Assembly: GCA_009668015.1 (NCBI GenBank)
Contig: WJYB01000002.1
Coordinates: 186,001-250,000, forward strand
Origin: Enterobacteriaceae bacterium RIT714
Lineage (GTDB): Bacteria; Pseudomonadota; Gammaproteobacteria; Enterobacterales; Enterobacteriaceae
Direction of reading: 5' to 3'
Length of the DNA stretch: 64,000 bases
In this document: in pieces, positions 42,811-52,201 of the stretch
Layout of the letters: each line of letters starts with the position of its first letter
Numbering within the stretch: the stretch's first letter is position 1
Translations under genes and position numbers: made by a program
The notes under the pieces: model-generated
Database searches by the model: none
What the model was told of the DNA's origin: nothing
The model's input: the letters and a program-made list of their open reading frames with translations, nothing else

Positions 42811-43518
42811 ATGTCCCGTTATTTTTCTTTTGCTGTCGTTTTTCTGGCGACAACGCTTTCTGGCCCTTTGTTGGCCGAGGGTATCAACAGTTTTTCCCAG
42901 GCCAAGGCCGCGGGAGTCAAAATCAACGCCGATGTACCGGGTGATTTCTACTGCGGCTGTAAAATTCACTGGCAGGGCAAAAAAGGGGTCGTTGATCTCG
43001 AATCCTGCGGCTACAAAGTGCGTAAAAATGAAAACCGCGCCAACCGTATCGAATGGGAACACGTGGTTCCGGCGTGGCAGTTTGGCCATCAGCGCCAGTG
43101 CTGGCAGGATGGCGGGCGTAAAAACTGCGCCAAAGATCCGGTATATCGTCAGATAGAAAGCGATATGCACAACCTGCAGCCTGCGGTTGGCGAGGTCAAT
43201 GGCGACCGCGGCAACTTTATGTACAGCCAGTGGAACGGCGGCGAAGGCCAGTACGGCCAGTGCGCAATGAAAGTCGATTTCAAAGAGAAAGTCGCCGAGC
43301 CGCCAACCCGCGCGCGCGGCAGTATTGCCCGCACTTACTTCTATATGCGCGATCGCTACGACCTGACTCTTTCTCGTCAGCAAACGCAGCTTTTCAACGC
43401 CTGGGATAAACAGTATCCCGTGACGGAGTGGGAATGCGAACGCGATGCCCGTATCGCGAAAGTACAGGGGAATCACAACCCATACGTGCAGCGGGCTTGC
43501 CAGGCGCAAAAGAGCTAA
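42811..43518 (+). CDS. endA: Periplasmic endonuclease I
   Basis: EndA is a nonspecific periplasmic DNase. The 235-residue precursor from ATG 42811 starts with a signal peptide ([22 protein letters not shown], cleavage near residue 22). The mature part has the active-site region [20 protein letters not shown] (about 77-96) and [19 protein letters not shown]. Several cysteines can form disulfides. It is followed by a palindromic repeat and rsmE. Confidence 0.95.
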   Translation: MSRYFSFAVVFLATTLSGPLLAEGINSFSQAKAAGVKINADVPGDFYCGCKIHWQGKKGVVDLESCGYKVRKNENRANRIEWEHVVPAWQFGHQRQCWQDGGRKNCAKDPVYRQIESDMHNLQPAVGEVNGDRGNFMYSQWNGGEGQYGQCAMKVDFKEKVAEPPTRARGSIARTYFYMRDRYDLTLSRQQTQLFNAWDKQYPVTEWECERDARIAKVQGNHNPYVQRACQAQKS

Positions 43519-43544
43519 CCTACACTAGCGGCAACTGATAAACG

Positions 43545-43579
43545 CCCCTCACCCAACCCCTCTCCCCCACAGGGAGAGG
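43545..43579. repeat. REP-like element between endA and rsmE
   Basis: CCCCTCACCC precedes CCCTCTCCCCCACAGGGAGAGG, the minus-oriented form of the repeated palindrome. Confidence 0.85.
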
Positions 43580-43623
43580 AAAAAGAACGAGCCAGGGCCT
43601 CCGCCTGAGATGGAATACTGACT

Positions 43624-44355
43624 ATGCGCATCCCTCGCATTTACCACCCGGAACCGATTGCCGAAGGCAGTGAAATCGCCCTGTCCGATGAAGCCGCAAA
43701 CCACGTCGGTCGCGTACTGCGAATGGCAACCGGCCAGGCGATTCAATTGTTTGACGGTAGCAACCAGGTCTTTGACGCTGAAATCACCCGCGCAGACAAA
43801 AAAAGTGTGCAGGTTAATGTGCTGCGCGGCGAAGTGGATGACCGTGAATCCCCGCTGCATATTCACCTGGGCCAGGTGATGTCACGCGGTGAAAAAATGG
43901 AATTCACCATCCAGAAATCGATCGAACTCGGTGTAAGCCTCATTACGCCACTTTTTTCTGAGCGCTGTGGCGTTAAACTGGATGCTGAACGTCTGAACAA
44001 AAAGATCCAGCAGTGGCAAAAAATCGCCATTGCGGCGTGTGAACAGTGCGGCCGCAACCGCATCCCGGAGATCCGCCCACCGATGGATCTGGAAGCATGG
44101 TGTGCCGAAGAAGAGAACGGGCTAAAGCTCAATCTTCACCCCCGCGCCAGTGCCAGCATTAATACGCTGCCGCTGCCGGTTGAGCGCGTGCGTCTGCTGA
44201 TTGGCCCGGAAGGCGGACTCTCGGCGGATGAAATCGCCATGACGGCGCGCTATCAATTTACTGATATTCTGTTGGGACCTCGCGTTCTACGTACTGAGAC
44301 GACTGCACTCACTGCCATTACTGCGCTTCAGGTGCGTTTTGGCGATCTGGGTTGA
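43624..44355 (+). CDS. rsmE: 16S rRNA m3U1498 methyltransferase RsmE
   Basis: RsmE methylates N3 of U1498 in 16S rRNA. The 243-residue SPOUT protein has an N-terminal PUA-like domain and a C-terminal knotted domain with [14 protein letters not shown] (about 190-203) and [11 protein letters not shown] (about 216-226), which form the SAM site. It lies 20 bases before gshB and is probably cotranscribed with it. Confidence 0.96.
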   Translation: MRIPRIYHPEPIAEGSEIALSDEAANHVGRVLRMATGQAIQLFDGSNQVFDAEITRADKKSVQVNVLRGEVDDRESPLHIHLGQVMSRGEKMEFTIQKSIELGVSLITPLFSERCGVKLDAERLNKKIQQWQKIAIAACEQCGRNRIPEIRPPMDLEAWCAEEENGLKLNLHPRASASINTLPLPVERVRLLIGPEGGLSADEIAMTARYQFTDILLGPRVLRTETTALTAITALQVRFGDLG

Positions 44356-44375
44356 AGCATTAACGGAGAAGAACA

Positions 44376-45323
44376 ATGATTAAGCTCGGCATCGTGATGG
44401 ACCCCATCGCAAGCATTAACATCAAGAAAGATTCCAGCTTCGCTATGCTGCTGGAAGCACAGCGTCGCGGCTACCAGCTTCATTACATGGAAATGGCCGA
44501 CCTTTACCTGAACAACGGTGAAGCGCGAGCGCGTACCCGAATCGTTAACGTCGAGCAAAATTACGAGAAATGGTATGAGTTTGGTTCTGAGCAGGATTTA
44601 CCGCTCGCCGAACTTGATGTGATCCTGATGCGTAAAGATCCTCCGTTCGATACCGAGTTTATCTACTGCACCTATATTCTTGAGCGCGCAGAAGAGAAAG
44701 GCACGCTTATCGTCAACAAACCGCAGAGCCTGCGCGACTGTAACGAGAAACTCTATACCGCCTGGTTCTCCGACCTGACGCCTGACACGCTGGTAACACG
44801 TAACAAAGCGCAGCTGAAAGCGTTCTGGCAGAAGCATGGCGATATCATTCTGAAGCCGCTGGATGGTATGGGCGGTGCGTCGATCTTCCGCGTGAAAGAA
44901 GGTGATCCAAACCTGGGCGTTATCGCAGAAACGCTGACCGAGCACGGCACTCGCTACTGCATGGCGCAGAACTACATTCCCGCCATTGTCGATGGCGATA
45001 AGCGCGTACTGGTTGTCGATGGCGAGCCAGTGCCTTACTGCCTGGCGCGTATTCCGCAGGGTGGCGAAACCCGTGGTAATCTGGCAGCCGGTGGCCGCGG
45101 TGAGCCGCGTCCACTGACCGAAAGCGACTGGGAAATCGCGCGCCGCGTCGGCCCGATGCTGAAAGCCAAAGGGCTGATTTTCGTCGGTCTGGATATCATC
45201 GGCGATCGCCTGACGGAAGTTAACGTCACCAGCCCAACATGCATCCGCGAGATCGAAGCGGAATTCCCGGTTTCCATTACCGGCATGCTGATGGATGCGA
45301 TTGAAAAGCGCCTGCAGCAATAA
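44376..45323 (+). CDS. gshB: Glutathione synthetase
   Basis: GshB joins gamma-glutamylcysteine and glycine using ATP. The 315-residue ATP-grasp protein starts MIKLGIVMDPIASINIKKD and has LKPLDGMGGASIFRV (about 161-175), NYIPAIVDGDKRV and NVTSPTCIREIE (about 283-294). It sits between rsmE and yqgE. Confidence 0.98.
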   Translation: MIKLGIVMDPIASINIKKDSSFAMLLEAQRRGYQLHYMEMADLYLNNGEARARTRIVNVEQNYEKWYEFGSEQDLPLAELDVILMRKDPPFDTEFIYCTYILERAEEKGTLIVNKPQSLRDCNEKLYTAWFSDLTPDTLVTRNKAQLKAFWQKHGDIILKPLDGMGGASIFRVKEGDPNLGVIAETLTEHGTRYCMAQNYIPAIVDGDKRVLVVDGEPVPYCLARIPQGGETRGNLAAGGRGEPRPLTESDWEIARRVGPMLKAKGLIFVGLDIIGDRLTEVNVTSPTCIREIEAEFPVSITGMLMDAIEKRLQQ

Positions 45324-45371
45324 TGATCACATCTGTTAAGGCAGGTTCATCAGGCTTAATGGGCGCAGACC

Positions 45372-45405
45372 GTTTGGACACGACCCGCTCGGGTTCTAAA
45401 TGGCA
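45372..45405. repeat. Short element sharing both ends with the loiP-speB repeat
   Basis: GTTTGGACACG at one end and TTCTAAATGGC at the other match the ends of the 82-base element at 35121-35202, but only 34 bases separate the outer edges here. It looks like the same repeat with its palindromic centre deleted. Two occurrences only. Confidence 0.45.
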
Positions 45406-45506
45406 CGCTAAATAGCTTAATGAGCCTGACGCTTAGTGACAGCGGCCTGGTTTCTACGCATACTGGCCGCTGTTGCTTTTTAAACCAGGAAACAGAACCT
45501 CTGACA

Positions 45507-46067
45507 ATGAATTTACAGCATCACTTTCTAATTGCCATGCCTGCTCTCCAGGACCCGATTTTCCGCCGCTCCGTAGTGTATATCTGCGAATACAGTGAAG
45601 ACGGCGCGATGGGGATTATCATCAACAAGCCACTGGAAAATCTGCAAATTGAAGGCATTCTTGAAAAACTCAAGATCACGCCAGAAGAACGTGCGCCTGA
45701 AATCCGACTCGATAAGCCAGTGATGCTGGGTGGCCCGCTGGCGGAAGATCGCGGTTTTATCCTGCATACCCCTCCGGGGTTCTCTTCCAGTATTCGCGTT
45801 TCCGATAACACGGTGATCACCACATCTCGTGATGTGCTCGAAACGCTGGGTACGTATAATCAGCCCTCGGAAGTGCTGGTTGCGCTGGGATACTCCTCCT
45901 GGGAGAAAGGTCAGCTGGAGCAGGAAATCCTCGATAATGCGTGGCTCACAGCCCCTGCCGATTTAAATATTCTGTTTAAAACACCGATTGCCGATCGCTG
46001 GCGCGATGCGGCGAAGCTGATTGGAATCGACATCCAGACCATGCCTGGCGTTGCGGGGCACGCATAA
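45507..46067 (+). CDS. yqgE: UPF0301 family protein YqgE
   Basis: This is a 186-residue protein of unknown function (DUF179/UPF0301), starting [19 protein letters not shown]. Family motifs [25 protein letters not shown] (positions 18-42) and [14 protein letters not shown] are clear. The frame is open back to 45420, but the conserved start and the family length favour 45507. Its stop overlaps the ruvX start by one base (TAATG). Confidence 0.93.
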   Translation: MNLQHHFLIAMPALQDPIFRRSVVYICEYSEDGAMGIIINKPLENLQIEGILEKLKITPEERAPEIRLDKPVMLGGPLAEDRGFILHTPPGFSSSIRVSDNTVITTSRDVLETLGTYNQPSEVLVALGYSSWEKGQLEQEILDNAWLTAPADLNILFKTPIADRWRDAAKLIGIDIQTMPGVAGHA

Positions 46068-46483
46068 TGAGCGGAACGCTTCTGGCCTTTGATTTTGGTA
46101 CCAAAAGTATTGGTGTGGCGATTGGTCAGCGCATTACTGGCACGGCGCGCCCGCTCACCGCGATGAAAGCGCAGGATGGCACACCAGACTGGACGATCAT
46201 TGAACGCCTGCTAAAAGAGTGGCAACCCGAAGCCGTAATTGTTGGGCTACCGCTCAATATGGACGGCACCGAACAGCCGCTCACCGCGCGAGCGCGTAAA
46301 TTTGCCAACAAGATCCACGGACGTTTTGGCGTGGTTGTAAAACTCCACGACGAGCGACTGAGCACCGTTGAAGCCCGCGCGGGTCTGTTTGAAAATGGTG
46401 GTTTTCGCGCCCTCAACAAAGGCAGCATCGACTCAGCTTCCGCAGTGATTATTCTCGAAAGTTTCTTCGAACAGGGTTTCTAA
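46067..46483 (+). CDS. ruvX: Holliday-junction resolvase-like nuclease RuvX (YqgF)
   Basis: YqgF/RuvX is an RNase H-fold protein essential in E. coli and linked to pre-16S rRNA 5'-end processing. The 138-residue product has the first catalytic aspartate in [16 protein letters not shown] (residues 5-20), then [15 protein letters not shown] (about 94-108) and the last acidic residue in [13 protein letters not shown] (about 119-131). It is translationally coupled to yqgE and ends in a terminator. Confidence 0.96.
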   Translation: MSGTLLAFDFGTKSIGVAIGQRITGTARPLTAMKAQDGTPDWTIIERLLKEWQPEAVIVGLPLNMDGTEQPLTARARKFANKIHGRFGVVVKLHDERLSTVEARAGLFENGGFRALNKGSIDSASAVIILESFFEQGF

Positions 46484-46494
46484 CGCCCTTCTGA

Positions 46495-46525
46495 TTTGCC
46501 CGCACCGTCGGGCAAAATCTTCTTA
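46495..46525 (+). terminator. Intrinsic terminator of ruvX
   Basis: The stem TTTGCCCG / CGGGCAAA with a six-base loop is followed by ATCTTCTT. Confidence 0.75.
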
Positions 46526-46602
46526 TCTCTCGATCCCGTTCACATTTCCCTATGACGTTTTTTGCATTTTAATAAGTGTTTCTATAAAAGAAACATATGC
46601 GA

Positions 46603-47295
46603 TTATGCTTTTTCAAGCAGCCTGGCATTCAGCGTCGTGAGTTCTTTCAGGCGAGCCTGCAACGCGTTGTCATCAATTTGCCACATACCGGCAAAAGCCA
46701 GTGCAGCGTGATGAGCACCGACCGGCTGCGCCATGGAGACTTCACCGTCTGCGTGATGCCAGATGACATGCCCGCGCTCGCGCTGCTGAGTAATGTGTGG
46801 TGCAAGGTCAGCCCACTGTTCAGGCGCGAATCGTGCCATCAGCTGTTCATCGCTCTCGGCGGCCAGCAGTGACATACCGATCACCGAGCGCCAGGCAGGC
46901 AACATATGAAAACCGGCCAGCGCCTGACTGGTAGGGCTGCCGGGAACGGAGTGCCAGATGTAGATGACCTGGTCTTCCCAGAGCACACCCAGTGCCACAA
47001 CGATATCGCGTGGCGCGTGACGCTCCAGCATCGGCAACGCGCGAGAAAACAGCTCGGAACCGCGAATGGCCTGTGCGGCCAAAGCGTGGATACCGGGTCC
47101 GGGCAAGTAGCGACGCTGTTCGTCCTGCATCGTCAGGCCGATAGAAGCCATCGTCATCAGCAAACGGTTTACACGGGTGGTGTTGATGCCCATCAGGCGC
47201 GATAGCTCGCGGCATCCAATAGCCCGGTCACTGGAAACCAGATATTGCAAACAGCGAATACCGTCGATCAGGCTTTGGTTCGGTTGTGATGACAT
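46603..47295 (-). CDS. IclR-family transcriptional regulator
   Basis: This is a 230-residue regulator. The N-terminal winged helix-turn-helix covers about residues 5-65, with recognition region CRELSRLMGINTTRVNRLL; the C-terminal IclR effector domain starts near 75 and contains GMSLLAAES. I start at ATG 47295 (MSSQPNQSLIDG); a TTG at 47358 would almost abut the divergent start. It is divergent from the flavoprotein gene at 47363 with only 67 bases between, so it most likely controls that gene in response to a small carbon compound. I do not recall either gene between ruvX and yggR in E. coli. Confidence 0.88.
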   Translation of the reverse strand: MSSQPNQSLIDGIRCLQYLVSSDRAIGCRELSRLMGINTTRVNRLLMTMASIGLTMQDEQRRYLPGPGIHALAAQAIRGSELFSRALPMLERHAPRDIVVALGVLWEDQVIYIWHSVPGSPTSQALAGFHMLPAWRSVIGMSLLAAESDEQLMARFAPEQWADLAPHITQQRERGHVIWHHADGEVSMAQPVGAHHAALAFAGMWQIDDNALQARLKELTTLNARLLEKA

Positions 47296-47362
47296 AGCAA
47301 GCTTCGTTCGTTTAAGAGATGAATGACTCGATTCTACCGCCAGTTCAAAAGGATACAAGGTA

Positions 47363-49621
47363 ATGAAAATCTATCCCCAAAATGATGCCAGAGCCTTTCC
47401 CGTGTCACGACTCGAAGCCGACCTGGTTGTTGCAGGCGCAGGTCTTGCCGGATTATGCGCCGCCCTGGCGGCGGCCCGCGATGGGCTGAAAGTGGTGCTG
47501 ATTCAGGACAGGCCCGTTCCCGGCGGCAATGCCTCCAGCGAAGTGCGACTGTGGGCCAACGGGGCAACGTCACACATGGGTAATAACAACCGCTGGGCGC
47601 GCGAAGGCGGCATCATGGGGGAGATCCTTGAAGAGAATCTCTGGCGTAATAAAGAGGGCAACCCGGTGATGTTTGACCTGGTGCTGCTCGATCTCGTCAG
47701 AAGCCAACCCGGCCTTACCCTGCTGCTCAATACTGCCGTCTATGACGTTGAGAAAACGGCTTCGCGCATTACCGCCGTCAGCGCTTTTAACGCGATCAAC
47801 GAGACATTTTATCACGTGCAGGCGACGCAGTTTTGCGACGCCACTGGCGACGGCGTGCTCGGTTTTCTGGCCGGTGCGGAGTATCGCGAAGGGGCAGAAG
47901 AGATTGACGAACTGGGCGAGAAAATGGCCCCTGGCGATCAGTTTGGGCACAAGCTCGGGCACTCTATCTATTTCTATACCAAGCGCACCGCCGAACCGGT
48001 GAATTTTGTGGCCCCCTCTTTTGCGCTCGACGACATCACGGAGATCCCTCGCTACAAACGCCTGACCTCGACGCTGAACGGTTGTGACCTGTGGTGGCTG
48101 GAGTGGGGAGGTCGCCTTGATACCGTTCATCAGAGTGAAGAGATCAAATGGGAGCTGTGGAAAATTGTCTGGGGCGTCTGGAATTACATCAAAAATTCGG
48201 GTGAATTTCCGGATGCCGCAAACCTGACCATTGAGTGGGTGGGTGCAATTCCTGGCAAGCGTGAAAGTCGGCGTTTTATCGGCGATCATCTGCTGTGCCA
48301 GCAGGATATTATCGAACAACGCGATCACTACGATGCGGTTGCCTACGGCGGCTGGTCGATTGATCTGCATCCTGCCGACGGTGTCTACAGCACCCATGAT
48401 GGCTGCCGTCAGTTTCACAGCAAAGGCACTTACACCATTCCCTTCCGCTCGCTCTATAGCCGCTCGCTGGATAACCTGTTTCTGACGGGCAGACTGATTT
48501 CCGCCTCGCACGTCGCCTTTGGCAGCGCACGCGTAATGTGTACCTGCGGTCTGCTGGGGGAAATCGTCGGACGCGCCGCGGCGCTCTGCCACATGCAGCG
48601 CCTCTCCCCAAAAACCCTGGCACAGCCAACCCAAATTGGTGCTCTTCAACAGCAGTTGCAGGTACACGGGTGTTACATTCCCCGCCAGTGGCTCGACAAT
48701 CCGGCGCTCAATGCCACCGTCTCCGCCAGCAGTGAGTATGTCCTGACATCGCTTGAGCCTAATGGCGAATGGCTGGCGCTTGACGCCCGTATGGCTGTGC
48801 TTTTGCCTGTGAAAAGGGGCGAAACGCTGCCAGAAATCACCTTCCGCCTGCGTTCGTGCAAACCTCAACGACTGACGATTACGCTGCTGGGCAGTGAAAA
48901 AGCGGGGAATTTCACCCCTGATATTCAGTACGATGAATGCATCCTGGATGTTAACGGCGAGAAGGAATATCGCAGCACGTTTGGCTGGAAATGCGACCGT
49001 GACCAGTATGTGTTTATCGCCTTTGACGCTTGCGATGACATGGAGATTGCACTTACCGAATCCCGCCTGCCGGGAATGATGACCGTATTTAATCGTCTGA
49101 ATGAACGGGTGGCGAAACACACACGGCAAATCGTTGACGGCGATTACGGCGTTGACGAATTTGATTTCTGGCTGCCGCGCCGACACCCACATCAGGTTTT
49201 CCCGGCTCTGCGACTGGACAGGCCATTGCACTGTTATGCCCCGGACAATCTGCTCAATGGCCGTCTGCGCCCGGAACAGCAAACCAATGCATGGAGCCCC
49301 GCGGATGACGACCCGGCGCCGCAGGTGATCTGGCGCTGGGAAACGCCGCAAACTATTCACAGCCTGACGCTGGTGCAGGATAACGACTTCGACAATGCAA
49401 TGGAGACCGTGCAGATGGGCCATCACAGGGCCGTCACTCCACACTGTATTACCCGCTATCGACTGTGGGCCGACGACCAGATCATTGCGGACGTTGAGCA
49501 TAATCACCACTCCGTGTGTGAACATCGCTTTGCCTCCCCGCTCTGCGCCAGGGTAATCAAACTAGAAATTCTGGATACGGCGGGCGCGCGGCCTGCGGTT
49601 TATGCGTTGAATGTTCGCTAA
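47363..49621 (+). CDS. FAD-dependent oxidoreductase with C-terminal beta-sandwich domain
   Basis: This 752-residue protein has no signal peptide, so it is cytoplasmic. Residues 18-50 hold the dinucleotide fold (LVVAGAGLAGLCAALAAARDG), then PGGNASSEVRLW (about 54-65), CDATGDGVLGFLAG (about 157-170), ESRRFIGDHLL (about 296-306) and a closing FAD motif ASHVAFGSARVMCTCGLLGE (about 381-400). This is the pattern of the FAD_oxidored (PF12831) family. Residues about 620-750 read like a discoidin (F5/8 type C) carbohydrate-binding-like domain: DNLLNG, NAWSP, WRWETPQTIHSLTL, ITRYRLW, ARVIKLEILDT. Substrate is unknown. It is the only structural gene of the divergon. Its end overlaps the yggR stop by four bases. 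Confidence 0.85.
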   Translation: MKIYPQNDARAFPVSRLEADLVVAGAGLAGLCAALAAARDGLKVVLIQDRPVPGGNASSEVRLWANGATSHMGNNNRWAREGGIMGEILEENLWRNKEGNPVMFDLVLLDLVRSQPGLTLLLNTAVYDVEKTASRITAVSAFNAINETFYHVQATQFCDATGDGVLGFLAGAEYREGAEEIDELGEKMAPGDQFGHKLGHSIYFYTKRTAEPVNFVAPSFALDDITEIPRYKRLTSTLNGCDLWWLEWGGRLDTVHQSEEIKWELWKIVWGVWNYIKNSGEFPDAANLTIEWVGAIPGKRESRRFIGDHLLCQQDIIEQRDHYDAVAYGGWSIDLHPADGVYSTHDGCRQFHSKGTYTIPFRSLYSRSLDNLFLTGRLISASHVAFGSARVMCTCGLLGEIVGRAAALCHMQRLSPKTLAQPTQIGALQQQLQVHGCYIPRQWLDNPALNATVSASSEYVLTSLEPNGEWLALDARMAVLLPVKRGETLPEITFRLRSCKPQRLTITLLGSEKAGNFTPDIQYDECILDVNGEKEYRSTFGWKCDRDQYVFIAFDACDDMEIALTESRLPGMMTVFNRLNERVAKHTRQIVDGDYGVDEFDFWLPRRHPHQVFPALRLDRPLHCYAPDNLLNGRLRPEQQTNAWSPADDDPAPQVIWRWETPQTIHSLTLVQDNDFDNAMETVQMGHHRAVTPHCITRYRLWADDQIIADVEHNHHSVCEHRFASPLCARVIKLEILDTAGARPAVYALNVR

Positions 49622-50598
49622 AGCCGTCCCTGCGCCTTTCGCTCCGCAAGACTTTGCTCAAAGTTCTGCATCCCCGACTGCTGCCCGGTTTGAATGACGC
49701 CGGGCAGCTGCCAGGTTTTGCCTTCGCGGATGAGGTTAGCCGATGCGGGCGTGTTCACCAGCAGTTCGAAAAGAGCGACTCGTCCGCCCTGCGTATCGCG
49801 CAGCAGTTTTTGCGCCAGCACCGCCCGCAGGCTGCCAGCCAGTTGGTTGCGTACCGGATCCTTTTCTTCGGCCGGAAACGTATCGACCAGGCGCTCAATA
49901 GCCTGAGAGGCTCCGCGAGTATGCAATGTTGCCAGCACCAGATGACCGGTTTCTGCGGCCGTGAGCGCAAGCCGGATAGTTTCGCTATCACGCAATTCCC
50001 CCAGCAGTATCACGTCCGGATCTTCCCGCAAAGCGGCTCGGAGCGCCTGGGCAAATGAGCGGCAGTGCAAACCAATTTCCCGCTGCTGAATTAAACACTG
50101 ATGACTTTGATAAACGTACTCCACGGGGTCTTCCAGCGTCAGAATATGCCCGTTTGAGTGGCCGTTGAGATAATCGACCATGGCCGCAAGCGTCGTGGAT
50201 TTGCCGCTACCGGTTGCGCCTGTCACCAAAATCAGTCCATTGTCGCTGGAGAGCAGTTCAGGGATTAACCGTGGTGCGCCTAATCCAGAAAGCTGTGGGC
50301 AGGAGACAGGCAAAAGTCTGAGCGTCAGCGAGACGCCATGAATATGGGAGAATGCGCTGGCGCGTAAGCGCTCTCCACCACTCAATGCAACGGCAAAATC
50401 CACATGACCATTCGTCCACCAGGCGGTTTGCTGTTCGTCGTTCAGCCATTTTTTTAGTAACTGCGTGACATCAGGTGGCGGAAAGGGGGCGGGTTCCAGC
50501 AGACCTAATCGACGCCAGCGCGGCGGCGCATCGCTACACAGGTGTAGATCCGAGACATTATGCTTTACACTAAGGGCCACAATTTCTTCCATATCCAT
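49618..50598 (-). CDS. yggR: PilT/GspE-like ATPase YggR
   Basis: This 326-residue secretion-type ATPase resembles the pilus retraction motor PilT. Walker A is GATGSGKSTT (about residues 126-135), the Asp box/Walker B region is LREDPDVILLGELRDSETI (about 192-210), and the His box is GHLVLATLHTRGA (about 220-232). I start at ATG 50598 (MDMEEIVALS), the family length; the frame is open to 50643, past the start of divergent yggS. Its partner pilus genes are not nearby, and its role in E. coli is unclear. Confidence 0.93.
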   Translation of the reverse strand: MDMEEIVALSVKHNVSDLHLCSDAPPRWRRLGLLEPAPFPPPDVTQLLKKWLNDEQQTAWWTNGHVDFAVALSGGERLRASAFSHIHGVSLTLRLLPVSCPQLSGLGAPRLIPELLSSDNGLILVTGATGSGKSTTLAAMVDYLNGHSNGHILTLEDPVEYVYQSHQCLIQQREIGLHCRSFAQALRAALREDPDVILLGELRDSETIRLALTAAETGHLVLATLHTRGASQAIERLVDTFPAEEKDPVRNQLAGSLRAVLAQKLLRDTQGGRVALFELLVNTPASANLIREGKTWQLPGVIQTGQQSGMQNFEQSLAERKAQGRL

Positions 50599-50615
50599 AC
50601 AACCATCCCCGGAAA

Positions 50616-51320
50616 ATGAACGACATTGCGCATAACCTGGCACAGGTCAGGGATAAAATCTCAGCCGCTGCAACACGTTGCGGCCGTGCTTCAGAAGAAG
50701 TTTCGTTGCTTGCAGTCAGCAAAACTAAGCCTGCGAGCGCCATCGCAGAAGCCATCGAGGCAGGACAGCGTGCGTTTGGCGAAAACTACGTTCAGGAGGG
50801 AGTGGACAAAATTCGTTATTTCCAGCAAACGGAGAAGACGAATCTTCAATGGCACTTTATTGGCCCGTTGCAGTCGAACAAAAGTCGTCTGGTTGCCGAG
50901 CATTTCGACTGGTGCCATACCGTCGATCGCCTGCGCATCGCCACGCGTTTGAGCGAGCAGCGCCCTGCCGACAAAGATCCACTTAACGTTCTGATTCAAA
51001 TCAACATTAGTGATGAGAACAGCAAGTCAGGTATCGCTCTTGCGGATCTGGATGCGCTAGCAGAACAGGTTGCGGAACTGCCCGGTCTGACTCTGCGAGG
51101 ACTGATGGCAATTCCGGCTCCGGAACCAAATTACGACAGGCAGTTTGCCGTGGCACAGCAAATGGCTGTAGCATTTGAGGCGCTTAAAGCGCGCTATAAA
51201 ACCGTGGACACGCTTTCACTGGGCATGTCAGACGATATGGAAGCCGCGATTGCGGCAGGCAGCACTATGGTGCGCATCGGCACAGCAATTTTCGGTGCGC
51301 GCGATTACACCAAAAAATAA
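50616..51320 (+). CDS. yggS: Pyridoxal phosphate homeostasis protein YggS
   Basis: YggS/PLPHP is a 234-residue alanine-racemase-fold protein without known catalytic turnover that maintains PLP and amino-acid pools. The PLP lysine is in LLAVSKTKPA (lysine near 36). Other markers are FGENYVQEG, HFIGPLQSNK (about 82-91), LSMGMSDDMEAAI-like LGMSDDMEAAI and GSTMVRIGTAIFG. It is first of yggSTU-rdgB-hemW and divergent from yggR. Confidence 0.96.
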   Translation: MNDIAHNLAQVRDKISAAATRCGRASEEVSLLAVSKTKPASAIAEAIEAGQRAFGENYVQEGVDKIRYFQQTEKTNLQWHFIGPLQSNKSRLVAEHFDWCHTVDRLRIATRLSEQRPADKDPLNVLIQINISDENSKSGIALADLDALAEQVAELPGLTLRGLMAIPAPEPNYDRQFAVAQQMAVAFEALKARYKTVDTLSLGMSDDMEAAIAAGSTMVRIGTAIFGARDYTKK

Positions 51321-51338
51321 GGAAACCTGAGGAACGCC

Positions 51339-51905
51339 ATGAAGACGTTGACTTTCCTGCTCTCAACGGTCATTGAACTGTATACGATGGCGCTGCTATT
51401 ACGCGTCTGGATGCAGTGGGCTCGTTGTGATTTTTATAACCCTTTCTCGCAGTTTGTCGTCAAAATCACGCAACCTGTCATTGGGCCGCTGCGCCGCGTT
51501 ATCCCGCCGATGGGGCCGATTGACAGCGCCTCTCTGCTGATCGCCTTTGTACTGAGTGTGATCAAAGCCATCGTGCTGTTTATGGTGGTCACGTTCCAGC
51601 CGATTATCTGGATCGCGGCGGTATTAATCCTGTTGAAAACCATCGGGTTGCTCATCTTCTGGGTGCTGTTGGTGATGGCAGTGATGAGCTGGGTGAGCCG
51701 TGGCCGTAGTCCGGTCGAGTACGCCATGATTCAGTTGACCGAGCCGCTGCTGCGCCCTATTCGCAACCTGCTGCCTTCAATGGGCGGAATTGATTTTTCG
51801 CCGATGATTCTGGTTCTGCTGCTGTACGTCCTGAATATGGGTATCGCAGAGCTGTTGCAGTCAACAGGCAACATGCTGCTGCCGGGGCTGTGGATGGCGC
51901 TATGA
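51339..51905 (+). CDS. yggT: YggT family inner-membrane protein
   Basis: This is a 188-residue protein with two YGGT repeats, each with a pair of hydrophobic segments: residues about 5-25 and 60-95, and again 100-120 and 150-185. The motifs [19 protein letters not shown] and [19 protein letters not shown] show the internal duplication. E. coli yggT has been linked to osmotic tolerance; no mechanism is known. It overlaps yggU by four bases (ATGA). Confidence 0.94.
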   Translation: MKTLTFLLSTVIELYTMALLLRVWMQWARCDFYNPFSQFVVKITQPVIGPLRRVIPPMGPIDSASLLIAFVLSVIKAIVLFMVVTFQPIIWIAAVLILLKTIGLLIFWVLLVMAVMSWVSRGRSPVEYAMIQLTEPLLRPIRNLLPSMGGIDFSPMILVLLLYVLNMGIAELLQSTGNMLLPGLWMAL

Positions 51906-52198
51906 GTGCCGTCAGCACCTGCGCCGACGGGCTGGTTTTACGGCTGTATATTCAGCCTAAAGCCAGCCGCGATAGCCTTGTTGGATTACATGGCGACGAG
52001 CTTAAAGTTGCCATTACCGCCCCACCCGTAGACGGCCAGGCAAACGCGCATTTGACCAAATATCTGGCAAAACAGTTTCGCGTGGCGAAAAGCCAGGTCA
52101 TCATTGAAAAAGGTGAACTGGGGCGTCACAAACAGGTAAAAATCCTCAACCCGCAACACATCCCGACGGAAGTCGCGGCACTGACACAACAGGATTAA
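51902..52198 (+). CDS. yggU: DUF167 family protein YggU
   Basis: This is a 98-residue DUF167/UPF0235 protein. The family core is [26 protein letters not shown]-type sequence (residues 14-39) and [17 protein letters not shown] (about 41-57), then [19 protein letters not shown]. Function is unknown. ATG 51902 overlaps the yggT stop; an in-frame ATG at 51890 is possible. Confidence 0.93.
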   Translation: MSAVSTCADGLVLRLYIQPKASRDSLVGLHGDELKVAITAPPVDGQANAHLTKYLAKQFRVAKSQVIIEKGELGRHKQVKILNPQHIPTEVAALTQQD

Positions 52199-52201
52199 AT
52201 G

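Noticed and set aside
47570-49525. 651-codon open frame on the minus strand opposite the flavoprotein gene
   Set aside because: It mirrors the codon structure of the plus-strand gene, has no recognisable domain and no ribosome site; the plus-strand product has clear FAD motifs.
46603-49621. Recent genomic island
   Set aside because: No integrase, direct repeats or tRNA border were seen, and base composition looks like the surroundings; gain or lineage-specific loss cannot be told apart.
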